From Alphaproteobacteria bacterium (GTDB lineage Bacteria > Pseudomonadota > Alphaproteobacteria > Thalassobaculales > Thalassobaculaceae), in NCBI GenBank assembly GCA_013203465.1, contig JABMNR010000081.1:1-64000 (forward strand): DNA of 64,000 nt, in the 5' to 3' direction. How positions within the stretch are numbered: the stretch's first letter is position 1; each line of letters starts with the position of its first letter. This document shows, piece by piece, positions 51,205 through 60,529 of this stretch. A model generated the notes under the pieces. It did not search any database and was not told where the DNA came from. It saw nothing but the letters and a program-made list of their open reading frames with translations. A program made the position numbers and the translations under genes.

Positions 51205-53181
51205 CTATCCGACGGGCGCCACTGCGCGGCGACCGAGCCGTCCGATCGACAATCCGGCGGCCGCCACGACGGCCCCGGCGATCACCGCTTCCCAGTGACT
51301 GACGCCGAGATCCGCGCTGCCGGGGAAGGCGAACAGCAGGCCGCCGGCGAACACGATGGTACGACTGATCAGCCCCATGGCACCCGCCGCGAACAGGCCA
51401 TAGCCCAGCAGATAGCCTTGGGTCGAGGCGGCGATCAGCGCCACGCCGGCCAAGGCGCTCACCAATACGACGAGGATTTGAATGGGTTCGCCGTTCAGGA
51501 TCAGCGCCGGTTCCAGCACGAAGAAGAACGGGATGAAATAGATGATCGAGACGAGCCGCATGGCGGTGAACCCGGCCTGCATCGGCGTGGCGCCGGAGAT
51601 CGTCGCCGCCGCGAAGGCACCCAGCGCCACCGGCGGCGTGATGTAGGACAGCATGCCCCAGTACAGAATGAACAGATGAACCGCCATCGGATCGAGCCCG
51701 GCGGTGATCAACGATGGGGCGAGCACGATGGCCAGGAACACATAGGCGGCGGTGACCGTCATGCCCATGCCGAGCACGAAGCTGGTTGCCGCCCCCATCA
51801 GCAGCAGCGCGTAGATGTTACCGCCCGCCAACAATACGAGGTCGGTGGCGATCGAGCCGACCAGGCCCGTCACCGAAAGCGCGCCGATGATCAGACCGAT
51901 GGCGCCAAGGATCGCCACCAGCTCGGCCAGGACCTTACCGGTCTCGTAGAGGAAGTCGACGGCGTCGCTCCATCCCATCCGCTGGCCGAAAATTTGGTTG
52001 CTGATGAGCAGGGCCGCGGTCGCGTAGTACGGCGCCATCGCCTCCTGCTTCATGTAGAGCAGGAGGTAGACAAGAAGCGCCAGCGCGAACAGATAGTGCC
52101 AGCCGGCGCGGAACACCGCGCCCACCTTCGGCAGTTCCTCGCGCGGCAACCCCTTGAGGTTATTGCGCGCGGCGTAGGCGTCGATCTGCAGGAACAGGCC
52201 GAGATAGTAGAGCAGTGACGGAATCACCGCCGCGATGGCGATCTCGATGTAGGGCACGTTCAGGAACGACGCCATGACGAAGGCGGTCGCTCCCATTACC
52301 GGCGGCATCAGCACTCCGCCGGTCGACGCGCAGGCCTCGACGGCGGCGGCGGTGCGCGCCTCGAACCCGGTTCGGCGCATCGCCGGGATGGTCAGCCGTC
52401 CGGTGGTCAGCACGTTGGTGATGACCGAGCCGCTCATCGAGCCGAGCAGACCGGACGAGAAGATCGCGACCTTGGCGCCGCCACCACGCACGTGGCCGAG
52501 CAGGGCGAACGCAAAATCGATGAAGAAGCGGCCGGCCCCGGTGTGCTGCAGCGCCACCCCGAAGATCACGAAACCGATGACGAGTTTACCGAAGGCGCGC
52601 ATCGGGATGCCGAAGATCGCCTCCGAGGAGAACAGGTAATACTGGCTGACCTCCCAGAGCGATTGCTGGGCGCCACGCAAGGGCCCAGGCATGCTCTCGG
52701 CGATCGGCGGATAGAACGAGAAGATGACGACGATAACGGTAAGCGCCATGCCACCGGCGCGGCGCACCGCTTCGACCATCAGCGCCCACAGAACGAAGCC
52801 GAGGACCCGAGCATAATCCGGCGCGAAATACTCCCACCCGCCCTCGACGGCCGGCACCGCGATCCAAGCGAGATAGCAGCCAAGTGTGAAGGCGATCGCG
52901 AACAGGGCGATGTCGTAGACCGGCGGGCTCGCGCGACCCTTGTCGGCCGCGCGCATCGGAAAGATCAGGAAGACCGGCGGCAACAGAAGGGCGACGAGCA
53001 GATCGAGGTAGGAGAGATCGAGGATGACCCAGCCGACCGACGATCCGAGATTGAACAGTTGATAGATCGACAGCAGGACCGCGGCGGCGGCCATGATGAC
53101 CACCACAGTGGTCCAGCCGCGGGACAGAACGCGGTGACGGAGTATCTCCGCCACCGCGTCATTGGTCGTGGGCTCGCTCAT
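51205..53181 (-). CDS. TRAP transporter fused permease (DctQM type, TAXI), 658 aa
   Basis: Inner-membrane TRAP permease in which the small 4-TM and large 12-TM subunits are fused, as is usual for TAXI systems. Landmarks include SGSVITNVLTTGRLTIPAM, VLMPPVMGATAFVMASFL, and YITPPVALGAFAAATISG. It imports an organic acid with a sodium or proton gradient, receiving it from the TAXI binding protein encoded 32 bases upstream. Substrate unknown; divergent catabolic genes make a beta-keto-acid-yielding compound plausible. Confidence 0.92.
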   Translation of the reverse strand: MSEPTTNDAVAEILRHRVLSRGWTTVVVIMAAAAVLLSIYQLFNLGSSVGWVILDLSYLDLLVALLLPPVFLIFPMRAADKGRASPPVYDIALFAIAFTLGCYLAWIAVPAVEGGWEYFAPDYARVLGFVLWALMVEAVRRAGGMALTVIVVIFSFYPPIAESMPGPLRGAQQSLWEVSQYYLFSSEAIFGIPMRAFGKLVIGFVIFGVALQHTGAGRFFIDFAFALLGHVRGGGAKVAIFSSGLLGSMSGSVITNVLTTGRLTIPAMRRTGFEARTAAAVEACASTGGVLMPPVMGATAFVMASFLNVPYIEIAIAAVIPSLLYYLGLFLQIDAYAARNNLKGLPREELPKVGAVFRAGWHYLFALALLVYLLLYMKQEAMAPYYATAALLISNQIFGQRMGWSDAVDFLYETGKVLAELVAILGAIGLIIGALSVTGLVGSIATDLVLLAGGNIYALLLMGAATSFVLGMGMTVTAAYVFLAIVLAPSLITAGLDPMAVHLFILYWGMLSYITPPVALGAFAAATISGATPMQAGFTAMRLVSIIYFIPFFFVLEPALILNGEPIQILVVLVSALAGVALIAASTQGYLLGYGLFAAGAMGLISRTIVFAGGLLFAFPGSADLGVSHWEAVIAGAVVAAAGLSIGRLGRRAVAPVG

Positions 53182-53213
53182 CTACGAGCCTCTCCTATAC
53201 CGGTGTGCGGGAT

Positions 53214-54371
53214 TTAGCGGATCACGGGGTCCATGCCCGCGGCTTCCAACGCGGCGACGCGCGCCTTGCCCCAGCCCGCGACGAAGGCCGCTTCGTCGGA
53301 CGGCGCACCCTTCGTGTAGGCCGTCCAGGTATCGATCAGCACCTTTTGGCGAGCGACCAAAGCATCGTTGTGGGCCTGCATCGCGTCTGTCCACCGGCCG
53401 GCCGCATGCAGCGCGGCGATCGCGCCATCGTGGTACGGCACCGCCCACTCGTAGGTCTGGTTGTCCAACGCCCATCCGGCGGCGCCCGGCGCGCCATCCT
53501 TGTAGAGGTCATAGCTTTCGATCAGGGCGGTCGTCAGGTTGCGGGCCGTATCGGCGCTCATATCCGCGCGCACGGTCAGGATTGGATAGGGATAGGCCAT
53601 ACCCTCGATCCCCGATTTCGGCACGTTGGTGCCGGAGCTGACCATGTTCTTGGTGAAATAGGGGGCCAGCGCCGTCATCCGCTTCCAGCCCTCCGTGTCG
53701 CCGTACGGCAGCGCCGGCCACAGCAGGCCGCGTGGGCTGGCGGCGACGGCCTTGGTCGAACCGGACACGGTGATCGCGAAGGCGGCATCGACTTGGTTGT
53801 TGGTCATGCCCTCCCACGATGCACCGAAGCCGGCGAATTCCACCTTCTCAACGTCGTCCCAGGTCAAGCCGGCGAAGGCGAGCATGGCGGTAACGTTGTG
53901 GTTCAGGGCCGGCGCGCTCTTCACCCACGCGACACGCTTGCCCTTGAGATCCTTCATCTCCTTCACACCGATATCGGCGGCGACGCCAACCATCAGCCCG
54001 GCCTTGCCCTTGGCGGACAGGATCAGGCGCAACGGCTGCGGACCCCAGTCCGGTTTGTCGAAACCGAACACGCCTTCCTGGGCGAAGTAGGTGCCGACGC
54101 CGTTGGCGACCGCGTCGACCTTGCCGGTTTGCAACGGGCGCAGGCGCGAGATGTCGTTCTTGCCCGGCAGCACCCGAAGGTTCACGCCGTATTTTTCCTT
54201 GAACGCTTTACCGATCGCCACCGCATGAGCATGACCGGACGAGCCGGTGCCATAGGCCGTCCAGGCCATGTTGTCCGGCAGCTTAACCTCGGCGGCGGCG
54301 GCGCTTGCCAATGCCAGGGCAACGGCACCAGCCAGCACGCCGGTCAGGCGCGCGCGTGTTGTCATCGTCAT
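53214..54371 (-). CDS. TAXI-family TRAP solute-binding protein, 385 aa
   Basis: Periplasmic binding protein with signal peptide (residues 1-28, AAAAE region) and the TAXI family features ASGSGHAHAVAIGKAFKEKYG-like N-terminus (here YGTGSSGHAHAVAIGKAF), DAVANGVGTYFAQEG and a long C-terminal helix region. It delivers the solute to the fused permease. It is divergent from the catabolic operon with 183 bases between, the expected place for a shared regulatory region; no regulator gene is adjacent. Confidence 0.9.
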   Translation of the reverse strand: MTMTTRARLTGVLAGAVALALASAAAAEVKLPDNMAWTAYGTGSSGHAHAVAIGKAFKEKYGVNLRVLPGKNDISRLRPLQTGKVDAVANGVGTYFAQEGVFGFDKPDWGPQPLRLILSAKGKAGLMVGVAADIGVKEMKDLKGKRVAWVKSAPALNHNVTAMLAFAGLTWDDVEKVEFAGFGASWEGMTNNQVDAAFAITVSGSTKAVAASPRGLLWPALPYGDTEGWKRMTALAPYFTKNMVSSGTNVPKSGIEGMAYPYPILTVRADMSADTARNLTTALIESYDLYKDGAPGAAGWALDNQTYEWAVPYHDGAIAALHAAGRWTDAMQAHNDALVARQKVLIDTWTAYTKGAPSDEAAFVAGWGKARVAALEAAGMDPVIR

Positions 54372-54554
54372 GGGGGTCTCCTCGCTCTCCCGTTCACAAT
54401 GGGCCGGGTTTCACCCAGCCTCGATCTGAGCCGAGTATGCCGATTGAGCGCCTGTGTACAAGGGCGGTGCTTGCGCAAGGGCAACGCCTCGTGACCACTC
54501 GACCGGCACAGTCGGGTCGTGCCACTCTCCCGCCGCCTTGGGAGGAAGAGCATC

Positions 54555-55451
54555 ATGAGCACGATCAACGAGAAGACGGTTATCACCTGCGCGGTGACCG
54601 GCGGGTTCGACACCGCCGGCAAGAATCCGGCCGTGCCGGTCACGCCGGAGCAGATCGCCACCTCGGCGCTGGAGGCGGAGAAGGCCGGCGCGTCGGTGGC
54701 GCACATCCACGTCCGCGACCCGGAGACCACTCTGGCGTCGATGGACCCGGCTTTGTACCGCGAGGTGGTCTCACGGCTGCGCGACGCCGGCTCGAACCTA
54801 ATCCTCAATCTCACGACCGGACCGGGCGCGCGTTACATTCCCGGCGACAACGACCCGATGTCGCCGGCGGCCGGCACGACGCTGAAGACGCCGGCGGTGC
54901 GGGTCGAGCATGTCGACGAGCTGCGGCCGGAGGTCTGCACGCTGGACGTGGCGACCATGAATTTCGGCGAGCATGTGTTCATGAACACCCCGGCGCATCT
55001 GCGTGAGATGGGGCAACGGATCAAGGCGGCGGGGGTCAAGCCGGAGTTGGAGGTGTTCGAGGCCGGGCACGCGCGGCTGGCCCTGAAGCTGGTCGAGGAT
55101 GGCATTATCGAGAAGCCGCCACTATTCCAACTTTGCCTCGGCATCCCCTGGGGCGCGCCGGCCACCGCCGAGACCATGGCCTATATGGCGAGCCTGTTGC
55201 CGCCGGGCACGCTGTGGTCCGGCTTCGGCATCGGCCGGATGCAGTTCCCGATGGCGGCGCAGGCGGTGATCCTGGGCGGCCATGTGCGGGTCGGGCTGGA
55301 GGACAATCTGTATCTCGATCGCGGTGAGCTGGCGCCGTCCAACGCCGCCCTGGTCGAGCGGGCGGTCACCATCGTCGAAGCCCTCGGCTCCAAGGTTGCT
55401 GCACCGGACGAGGCGCGGGTGATCTTCGGTCTCAAGAAGGAGGCAGCCTAA
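54555..55451 (+). CDS. Beta-keto acid cleavage enzyme (BKACE, DUF849), 298 aa
   Basis: Zinc TIM-barrel enzyme which condenses a beta-keto acid with acetyl-CoA to give acetoacetate and a new CoA ester. Seen: AVTGGFDTAGKNPAVPVTPE near the N-terminus, the zinc-binding ASVAHIHVRDPET (His-x-His), NLTTGPGARY, and the C-terminal QLCLGIPWGAPATAETM. GGAGGAAGAG precedes the ATG. First gene of a six-gene catabolic operon; its stop overlaps the next start (TAATG). The R group of the keto acid cannot be told; known members act on 3-keto-5-aminohexanoate or dehydrocarnitine. Confidence 0.92.
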   Translation: MSTINEKTVITCAVTGGFDTAGKNPAVPVTPEQIATSALEAEKAGASVAHIHVRDPETTLASMDPALYREVVSRLRDAGSNLILNLTTGPGARYIPGDNDPMSPAAGTTLKTPAVRVEHVDELRPEVCTLDVATMNFGEHVFMNTPAHLREMGQRIKAAGVKPELEVFEAGHARLALKLVEDGIIEKPPLFQLCLGIPWGAPATAETMAYMASLLPPGTLWSGFGIGRMQFPMAAQAVILGGHVRVGLEDNLYLDRGELAPSNAALVERAVTIVEALGSKVAAPDEARVIFGLKKEAA

Positions 55452-56209
55452 TGTTGACGGCCGATCTGACGGGCGAACGCATGCTGATCACCGGCGGTGC
55501 CTCCGGCATTGGCCGGGCGGCGAGTCTATTGTTCTCCCGCTGCGGTGCCGTGGTGGCGGTCAATCACTTGGCGGGGGACCCGCGCGGCGAGGAGACCGTG
55601 GCCGAGATCAACGCGGGCGGTGCCCAGGCGGTGGCGGTGCCGGGGGACGTGTCGGATCCCAAGGGCGCGGACGCCATGGTCGCGGCGGCGATCGATGCGC
55701 TGGGCGGGTTGGACATCTTGATCTGCAACGCCGGCACTCCCGGCGCCAACGAGCCGATCCCGCATGACGACCTGGACGCCATGACCGAGGAGTTCTGGTC
55801 GAAACTGCTGTCGACCAACCTGATCGGCCCGTTCCGCTGTATCCGGGCGGCGCGGGCGGCGTTGACCGAAAGCAAGGGCGTGGTGGTCAGCACCGCCTCG
55901 ATCGCCGGGTTGGGCGGCAACGCGTCGTCGGTGGCGTATGGCGCATCCAAGGCCGGGCTGATCAACGTCACCCGCAATCTGGCCCGCGCGCTTGGCCCCG
56001 ACATCCGGGTCAACGCCGTGGCGCCCGGTTTGACCCGCACCCCCTGGACCGAGCCATGGCCGGCGGAGCGCAAGGCGCGATCGGTCGAGAACACCATGCT
56101 CAAGCGTATGGTCGAGCCCGAGGAGATCGCCCAGGCGATGCTGTACCTGGCGGTCAACGGTGCTGTCACCGGTCAGACCGTGGTGGTCGACTGCGGCCGC
56201 ATGTTCTGA
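55451..56209 (+). CDS. Short-chain dehydrogenase/reductase, 252 aa
   Basis: Classical SDR: cofactor loop TGGASGIGRAAS, ICNAGTPGANEP, catalytic STASIAGLGGNASSVAYGASKAG (Ser, Tyr, Lys; here quoted around AYGASKAG) and C-terminal VTGQTVVVDCGRMF. The second strand ends in NHLAGDPRG, lacking an acidic residue and so compatible with NADP. In the operon it probably forms or reduces the beta-keto group handled by BKACE. Translationally coupled to the BKACE gene. Confidence 0.88.
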   Translation: MLTADLTGERMLITGGASGIGRAASLLFSRCGAVVAVNHLAGDPRGEETVAEINAGGAQAVAVPGDVSDPKGADAMVAAAIDALGGLDILICNAGTPGANEPIPHDDLDAMTEEFWSKLLSTNLIGPFRCIRAARAALTESKGVVVSTASIAGLGGNASSVAYGASKAGLINVTRNLARALGPDIRVNAVAPGLTRTPWTEPWPAERKARSVENTMLKRMVEPEEIAQAMLYLAVNGAVTGQTVVVDCGRMF

Positions 56210-56220
56210 GGAGAACACCG

Positions 56221-57225
56221 ATGAAGGCATGGCAAATCGTCAGTGAAGGCGGGGTCGACGCCTTGGATCTCGCGGAGGTGGCGACGCCGGACCCGGGGCC
56301 GGGCACGGTGCGGGTACGGATGGAGGCGAACGCCATCAACTACCGCGACCTGATGACGATCCAGGACCCGGTGGCGCGCAGGCTGCCCTATCCCAGGGTG
56401 CCGAACTCCGATGGTGCCGGGGTTGTCACGGCGGTGGGTGCCGGGGTGACCGAGGTCGCGGTGGGCGACCGGGTGGCATCGTGTTTCTTCCAGGATTGGG
56501 AAGACGGAGGCTGCACCCCCGAGGCGATGGCGAGCGCGCTCGGCGGTGCCGTGGACGGCGTCCTGGCCGAGGAGGTGATCCTGCGCGAACGCGGGGTGAT
56601 CCGGGTGCCATCGCACCTGTCATCGGAACAGGCGGCGACGTTGCCTTGCGCGGCGCTGACCGCGTGGCACGCCCTGGTCGAGGTCGGCCGGGTCAAGGCC
56701 GGGGACACGGTTCTGCTGCTGGGCACCGGTGGGGTGTCGATCTTCGCGCTGCAATTCGCCATGGCGATGGGCGCGCGGGTGATCCTCACCTCGTCCAGCG
56801 ACGAAAAGCTGGCCCGCGCCCGGACCATGGGGGCGGCCGAGACCATCAACTATCGCGCGACACCGGACTGGGAAAACGCGGTGCTGGAGTTGACGGGCGG
56901 GCGCGGCGTCGACCTTACGGTCGAGGTTGGTGGTGCTGGAACGCTGACGAAATCGCTCCACGCGACCCGGGTGGCCGGTGCCGTCGCCCTGATCGGCGTG
57001 CTGACCGGCGGGACCGTCGATCCGGTCCTGGTGATGCGCAAATCGATCCGGCTGCAGGGGGTGTATGTCGGCTCGCGCCGGATGTTCGCCGATATGAACC
57101 GGGCGATCGAACATCACCGGATCGCGCCGGTGATCGATCACTCGGTCGGGTTCGACGCGGCGCCCGATGCCTACCGCGCCATGCAGGCCGCCGGGCATTT
57201 CGGCAAGATCGTCATCCGGGTGTAA
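56221..57225 (+). CDS. MDR-family alcohol dehydrogenase / quinone reductase-like, 334 aa
   Basis: Medium-chain dehydrogenase fold: N-terminal MKAWQIVSEGGVDALDL, RVPNSDGAGVVTAVG, and Rossmann loop LLLGTGGVSIFALQFAMAMG. The segment that holds the catalytic zinc Cys in alcohol dehydrogenases reads AINYRDLM, and the structural-zinc Cys lobe is absent, so this is the zinc-free quinone-reductase-like type. TGAGGAGAAC precedes the ATG. It is the third gene of the operon. Confidence 0.87.
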   Translation: MKAWQIVSEGGVDALDLAEVATPDPGPGTVRVRMEANAINYRDLMTIQDPVARRLPYPRVPNSDGAGVVTAVGAGVTEVAVGDRVASCFFQDWEDGGCTPEAMASALGGAVDGVLAEEVILRERGVIRVPSHLSSEQAATLPCAALTAWHALVEVGRVKAGDTVLLLGTGGVSIFALQFAMAMGARVILTSSSDEKLARARTMGAAETINYRATPDWENAVLELTGGRGVDLTVEVGGAGTLTKSLHATRVAGAVALIGVLTGGTVDPVLVMRKSIRLQGVYVGSRRMFADMNRAIEHHRIAPVIDHSVGFDAAPDAYRAMQAAGHFGKIVIRV

Positions 57226-57334
57226 GGGCGCGCACGAACCGCCGACAGTCGTTCCCAGCGGCGAATTGACCACGCCGTCGGGCGCGTGCCACGTTCGACA
57301 CAATTCACATGCTAAACCCCTATGGGAGGTTCCG

Positions 57335-58543
57335 ATGCCCGAGGCTTTTGTCTGCGACGCCGTGCGCACGCCGATCGGCCGTTACGGCGGCGCGTTGTCC
57401 CAGGTGCGCGCCGACGATCTGGCCGCCCATCCGATCAGGGCGCTGACCGAGCGCAACGGTTCGGTCGATTGGGAGGCGGTCGACGAGGTGTATTACGGCT
57501 GCGTCAATCAGGCCGGCGAGGACAACCGCAACGTGGCGCGCATGGCGCTGCTGTTGGCGGGGCTGCCGTCCAGCATTCCGGGTTGCACGGTCAACCGGCT
57601 GTGCGCTTCGGGCATGGAAGCGGTCGCCGACGCCAGCCGCATGATCAAGGTGGGCGAAGCCGCGCTGGCCATCGCCGGCGGTGTCGAACACATGACCCGC
57701 GCGCCGTTCGTCATGGCCAAGGCCGGCACCGCCTTCGCACGCACCGCCGAGGTGTACGACACCACCATCGGCTGGCGGTTCATCAATCCCGAGATGGAGA
57801 AGCGCTACGGCACGGACGCGATGCCGGAAACCGGTGAGAACGTGGCCGAGCAGTTCCAAGTCCGCCGCGAGGACCAGGACACCTTCGCTTACCGCAGCCA
57901 ACAGAAGAACAAGGCCGCCGTCGCGCGCGGCCGCATGGCCAAGGAGATCGTCCCGGTCGAGATCAAGGGCCGCAAGGGTCAGGTAACGCTTGTCGACGCC
58001 GACGAGCACCCGCGCCCGGACACCACCTTGGAGAAGCTGGCCGCGCTGCCGACACCGTTCCGCAAGGAAGGTGGCTCGGTCACCGCCGGTAACGCCAGCG
58101 GCGTGAACGATGGGGCCGCCGCCATGCTGATCGCGAGCGAGGACGCCGCCAAGCGGCACGGCCTGATCCCGCGTGCCCGGGTCGTCGCGGCGGTGGCGGC
58201 CGGGGTCGAGCCGCGCATCATGGGCATCGGCCCGGCACCGGCGTCGAAGAAGGTGCTGGCGATCGCCGGGCTGTCGATCGACGACATGGACGTGATCGAG
58301 CTGAACGAGGCCTTCGCCAGCCAGGTGCTGGCCAGCCTGCGTGAGTTGGGCGTCGCCGAAGATGACCCGCGGGTCAACCCGAACGGCGGGGCGATCGCGA
58401 TGGGTCACCCGCTCGGTGCCAGCGGCGCGCGGTTGGTGATGACCGCGACCGAAACCCTGATCGAGACCGGCGGCCGCTACGCCCTGTGCACCATGTGCAT
58501 CGGCGTCGGCCAGGGCATGGCCATGGTGCTGGAGCGGGTGTGA
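57335..58543 (+). CDS. pcaF: 3-oxoadipyl-CoA / acetyl-CoA-type thiolase, 402 aa
   Basis: Degradative thiolase cleaving a 3-oxoacyl-CoA with CoA to acetyl-CoA and a shortened acyl-CoA. Catalytic residues: Cys90 in NRLCASGM, His in GGAIAMGHPLGASGAR, Cys in CTMCIGVGQG. The N-terminus EAFVCDAVRTPIGRYGGALS and GEDNRNVARM match the PcaF/PaaJ subgroup closely, so 3-oxoadipyl-CoA is a likely substrate class, though no protocatechuate or phenylacetate genes are here. GGGAGG precedes the ATG. Fourth gene, after a 109-base gap that may hold an internal promoter. Confidence 0.88.
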   Translation: MPEAFVCDAVRTPIGRYGGALSQVRADDLAAHPIRALTERNGSVDWEAVDEVYYGCVNQAGEDNRNVARMALLLAGLPSSIPGCTVNRLCASGMEAVADASRMIKVGEAALAIAGGVEHMTRAPFVMAKAGTAFARTAEVYDTTIGWRFINPEMEKRYGTDAMPETGENVAEQFQVRREDQDTFAYRSQQKNKAAVARGRMAKEIVPVEIKGRKGQVTLVDADEHPRPDTTLEKLAALPTPFRKEGGSVTAGNASGVNDGAAAMLIASEDAAKRHGLIPRARVVAAVAAGVEPRIMGIGPAPASKKVLAIAGLSIDDMDVIELNEAFASQVLASLRELGVAEDDPRVNPNGGAIAMGHPLGASGARLVMTATETLIETGGRYALCTMCIGVGQGMAMVLERV

Positions 58544-58547
58544 GCCG

Positions 58548-58916
58548 ATGGCATCCGTTCGATACATGGTCGACGAACCGGCGACCGCGCGTGACTTCTA
58601 CGTCGAGCATTTCGGATTCGCCGTGGTCGAGGAATGGGGCGGCGCCATGATCATCATCAAGCGCGGCGATTTGAGTTTGTGGTTGGCGGGCCCGGACACC
58701 TCGGCTGCGAAACCGATGCCGGATGGCCGCAAGCCGACCCCCGGTGGCTGGAACCGGATCGTCGTGGAGGTTGATGATATCGACGCTACGGTGGCGAGGC
58801 TGAAGGCTGCCTCGGCGACGTTCCGCAACGAGGTTATCAAGGGCCCAGGCGGCTCCCAGGTGCTGGTCGAGGACCCGTCGGGCAACCCGATCGAAATTTT
58901 CCAACCGCGCGGGTAA
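58548..58916 (+). CDS. VOC (glyoxalase/bleomycin-resistance) superfamily protein, 122 aa
   Basis: Single-module vicinal-oxygen-chelate fold: the first beta-alpha-beta unit with ARDFYVEHFGFAVVEEW, and the second with VVEVDDIDATVARLKAA and a C-terminal EDPSGNPIEIFQP that supplies the typical Glu ligand. The usual N-terminal His is not seen (VRYMVDEPA), so metal binding may be altered or absent. It lies between the thiolase and hydroxyacyl-CoA dehydrogenase genes with 4- and 7-base gaps and probably serves the same pathway as isomerase, lyase or binding protein. Confidence 0.85.
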   Translation: MASVRYMVDEPATARDFYVEHFGFAVVEEWGGAMIIIKRGDLSLWLAGPDTSAAKPMPDGRKPTPGGWNRIVVEVDDIDATVARLKAASATFRNEVIKGPGGSQVLVEDPSGNPIEIFQPRG

Positions 58917-58923
58917 CTGTTCA

Positions 58924-60435
58924 ATGATCGATCCGAACGCCAAGGACCTGATCGTCGGCGTCGTCGGCTGCGGCGCCATGGGCCAGGGCATCATCCAGGT
59001 CGCCGTGCAGGGTGGGCTGACGGTCGTGGCCTATGACGCCAAGGAGGGCGGGGCCGCCGCCGGGGTCGCCAGGGTGGCGGAGCGGATCGACCGCATGGTC
59101 GAGAAGGAACGGATCACCACCGCCGACGCCGAGGGCATGAAGGGCGCGTTGAGCGTCGCTGGATCGCTCGACGATCTGGCGCCCTGCGGCGTGGTGGTCG
59201 AGGCGGTCTTCGAGGACATCGACGTCAAGCGCGCGCTGTTCACCGCCCTGGAGGCGGTGGTGGCCGAGGACGCGATCCTGGCCTCGAACACCTCGTCGCT
59301 GCCGATCGGCTCGATCGCCCGGGTGTGCGAGCATCCCGGACGGGTCGCCGGGCTGCATTTCTTCAACCCGGTGCCGCTGATGCGGTTGGTCGAGGTGATC
59401 CAGGGGCCGGCGACCGACGACGCGGTGATCGACGCCCTGGTGGTGATCGGCGACCGGTTCGGCCGCATCCCGGTGGTGGTCAAGGACTCGCCCGGTTTCC
59501 TGGTCAACCTGGGCGGGCGGGCCTTCACCACCGAAGGCCTGCATCTGGTGCATGAGGCGGTGGCGACCCCGGCGCAGGTCGACGCGGTGATGCGCGACTG
59601 CGGCCATTTCCGCATGGGGCCGTTTCAGCTCATGGACCTGACCGGGATCGACGTGAACTACCCGGTGTCGATGATCGTGTTCGAGCAGTTTCTGAACGAC
59701 GCGCGGCTGCGGACCACGCCGCTGCACCGGGCGCTGTTCGACGCCGGCCGGTTCGGGCGCAAGACCGGGCAGGGGCATTACCGCTACGACGACAAGGGCG
59801 GTGTCATCGACCCGCCGAGCGCGAACCATGTCACCGATGCACCCGCCGCGACGGTGGTTCACGTGGCGACCGAGGGCGATGCGGCGCTCGGCGATTTGCT
59901 GAGCCGTCTCGGGTTGTCGGCGCGGGCCGATGATGGGGCGATGCCGATCCTGGCGGCGCTGTACGGCGAGGATGCGAGCGGCTTCTGCGCCCGTACTGGC
60001 ACCGACTCCAAGCGGCTGGTGGCGATCGACACCACCGGCGACACCTCCAAGCGCGTCACGCTGATGACCGCGCCGGGTGCGGACCCGGTGGCGCGCGACG
60101 CGGTGGCGGCGGCGGCCGCGGCGGCCGGGATCGCGCCGACGGTGATCCAGGATAGCCCCGGCTTCATCCTGCAGCGCATGCGGGCGATGATCGCCAACCT
60201 CGGCTGTGAGATGGCGCAGATCGACCTCGCCACCCCGGCCGACATCGACACCGCGATGAAGCTCGGCTTGAACTACCCGCTGGGTCCGTTGGAGATCGCC
60301 GAGGAAGTGGGCGTCGCCCGGACCTACGCCATCATCTCGGCGATCCACGACGCCACCCAGGACCCGCGCTACCGCCCGTCGCTGTGGCTGCGCCGCCGGG
60401 CGCTGTTGGGTCTGGGCGCGCATACACCGGCGTGA
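58924..60435 (+). CDS. paaH: 3-hydroxyacyl-CoA dehydrogenase, PaaH-type, 503 aa
   Basis: NAD-dependent oxidation of a (3S)-hydroxyacyl-CoA. Rossmann motif GVVGCGAMGQGIIQVA (residues about 11-26), SNTSSLPIGSIA, the His-containing HFFNPVPLMRLVEVI, KDSPGFLVN and a first C-terminal domain (GPFQLMDLTGIDVN). A second, degenerate C-terminal domain repeats DSPGFILQRM and YPLGPLEIAEEVG. This long two-domain form matches PaaH of phenylacetate degradation. Final gene of the operon, followed at once by a hairpin. Confidence 0.88.
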   Translation: MIDPNAKDLIVGVVGCGAMGQGIIQVAVQGGLTVVAYDAKEGGAAAGVARVAERIDRMVEKERITTADAEGMKGALSVAGSLDDLAPCGVVVEAVFEDIDVKRALFTALEAVVAEDAILASNTSSLPIGSIARVCEHPGRVAGLHFFNPVPLMRLVEVIQGPATDDAVIDALVVIGDRFGRIPVVVKDSPGFLVNLGGRAFTTEGLHLVHEAVATPAQVDAVMRDCGHFRMGPFQLMDLTGIDVNYPVSMIVFEQFLNDARLRTTPLHRALFDAGRFGRKTGQGHYRYDDKGGVIDPPSANHVTDAPAATVVHVATEGDAALGDLLSRLGLSARADDGAMPILAALYGEDASGFCARTGTDSKRLVAIDTTGDTSKRVTLMTAPGADPVARDAVAAAAAAAGIAPTVIQDSPGFILQRMRAMIANLGCEMAQIDLATPADIDTAMKLGLNYPLGPLEIAEEVGVARTYAIISAIHDATQDPRYRPSLWLRRRALLGLGAHTPA

Positions 60436-60453
60436 CGCGAACGGCGGTTCGCG
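60436..60453 (+). terminator. Hairpin ending the catabolic operon
   Basis: CGCGAAC (60436-60442) pairs with GTTCGCG (60447-60453) around a 4-base loop, starting one base after the last stop codon of the six-gene operon. No U-tract follows, so termination efficiency is uncertain. Confidence 0.6.
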
Positions 60454-60529
60454 CAAAGCGGCCTTGATCAATTCGGTGCTTCCCCGCCGGGCGCGTTGAC
60501 GCCAGCATCGCGGCGGGAGGAGTAGGATC

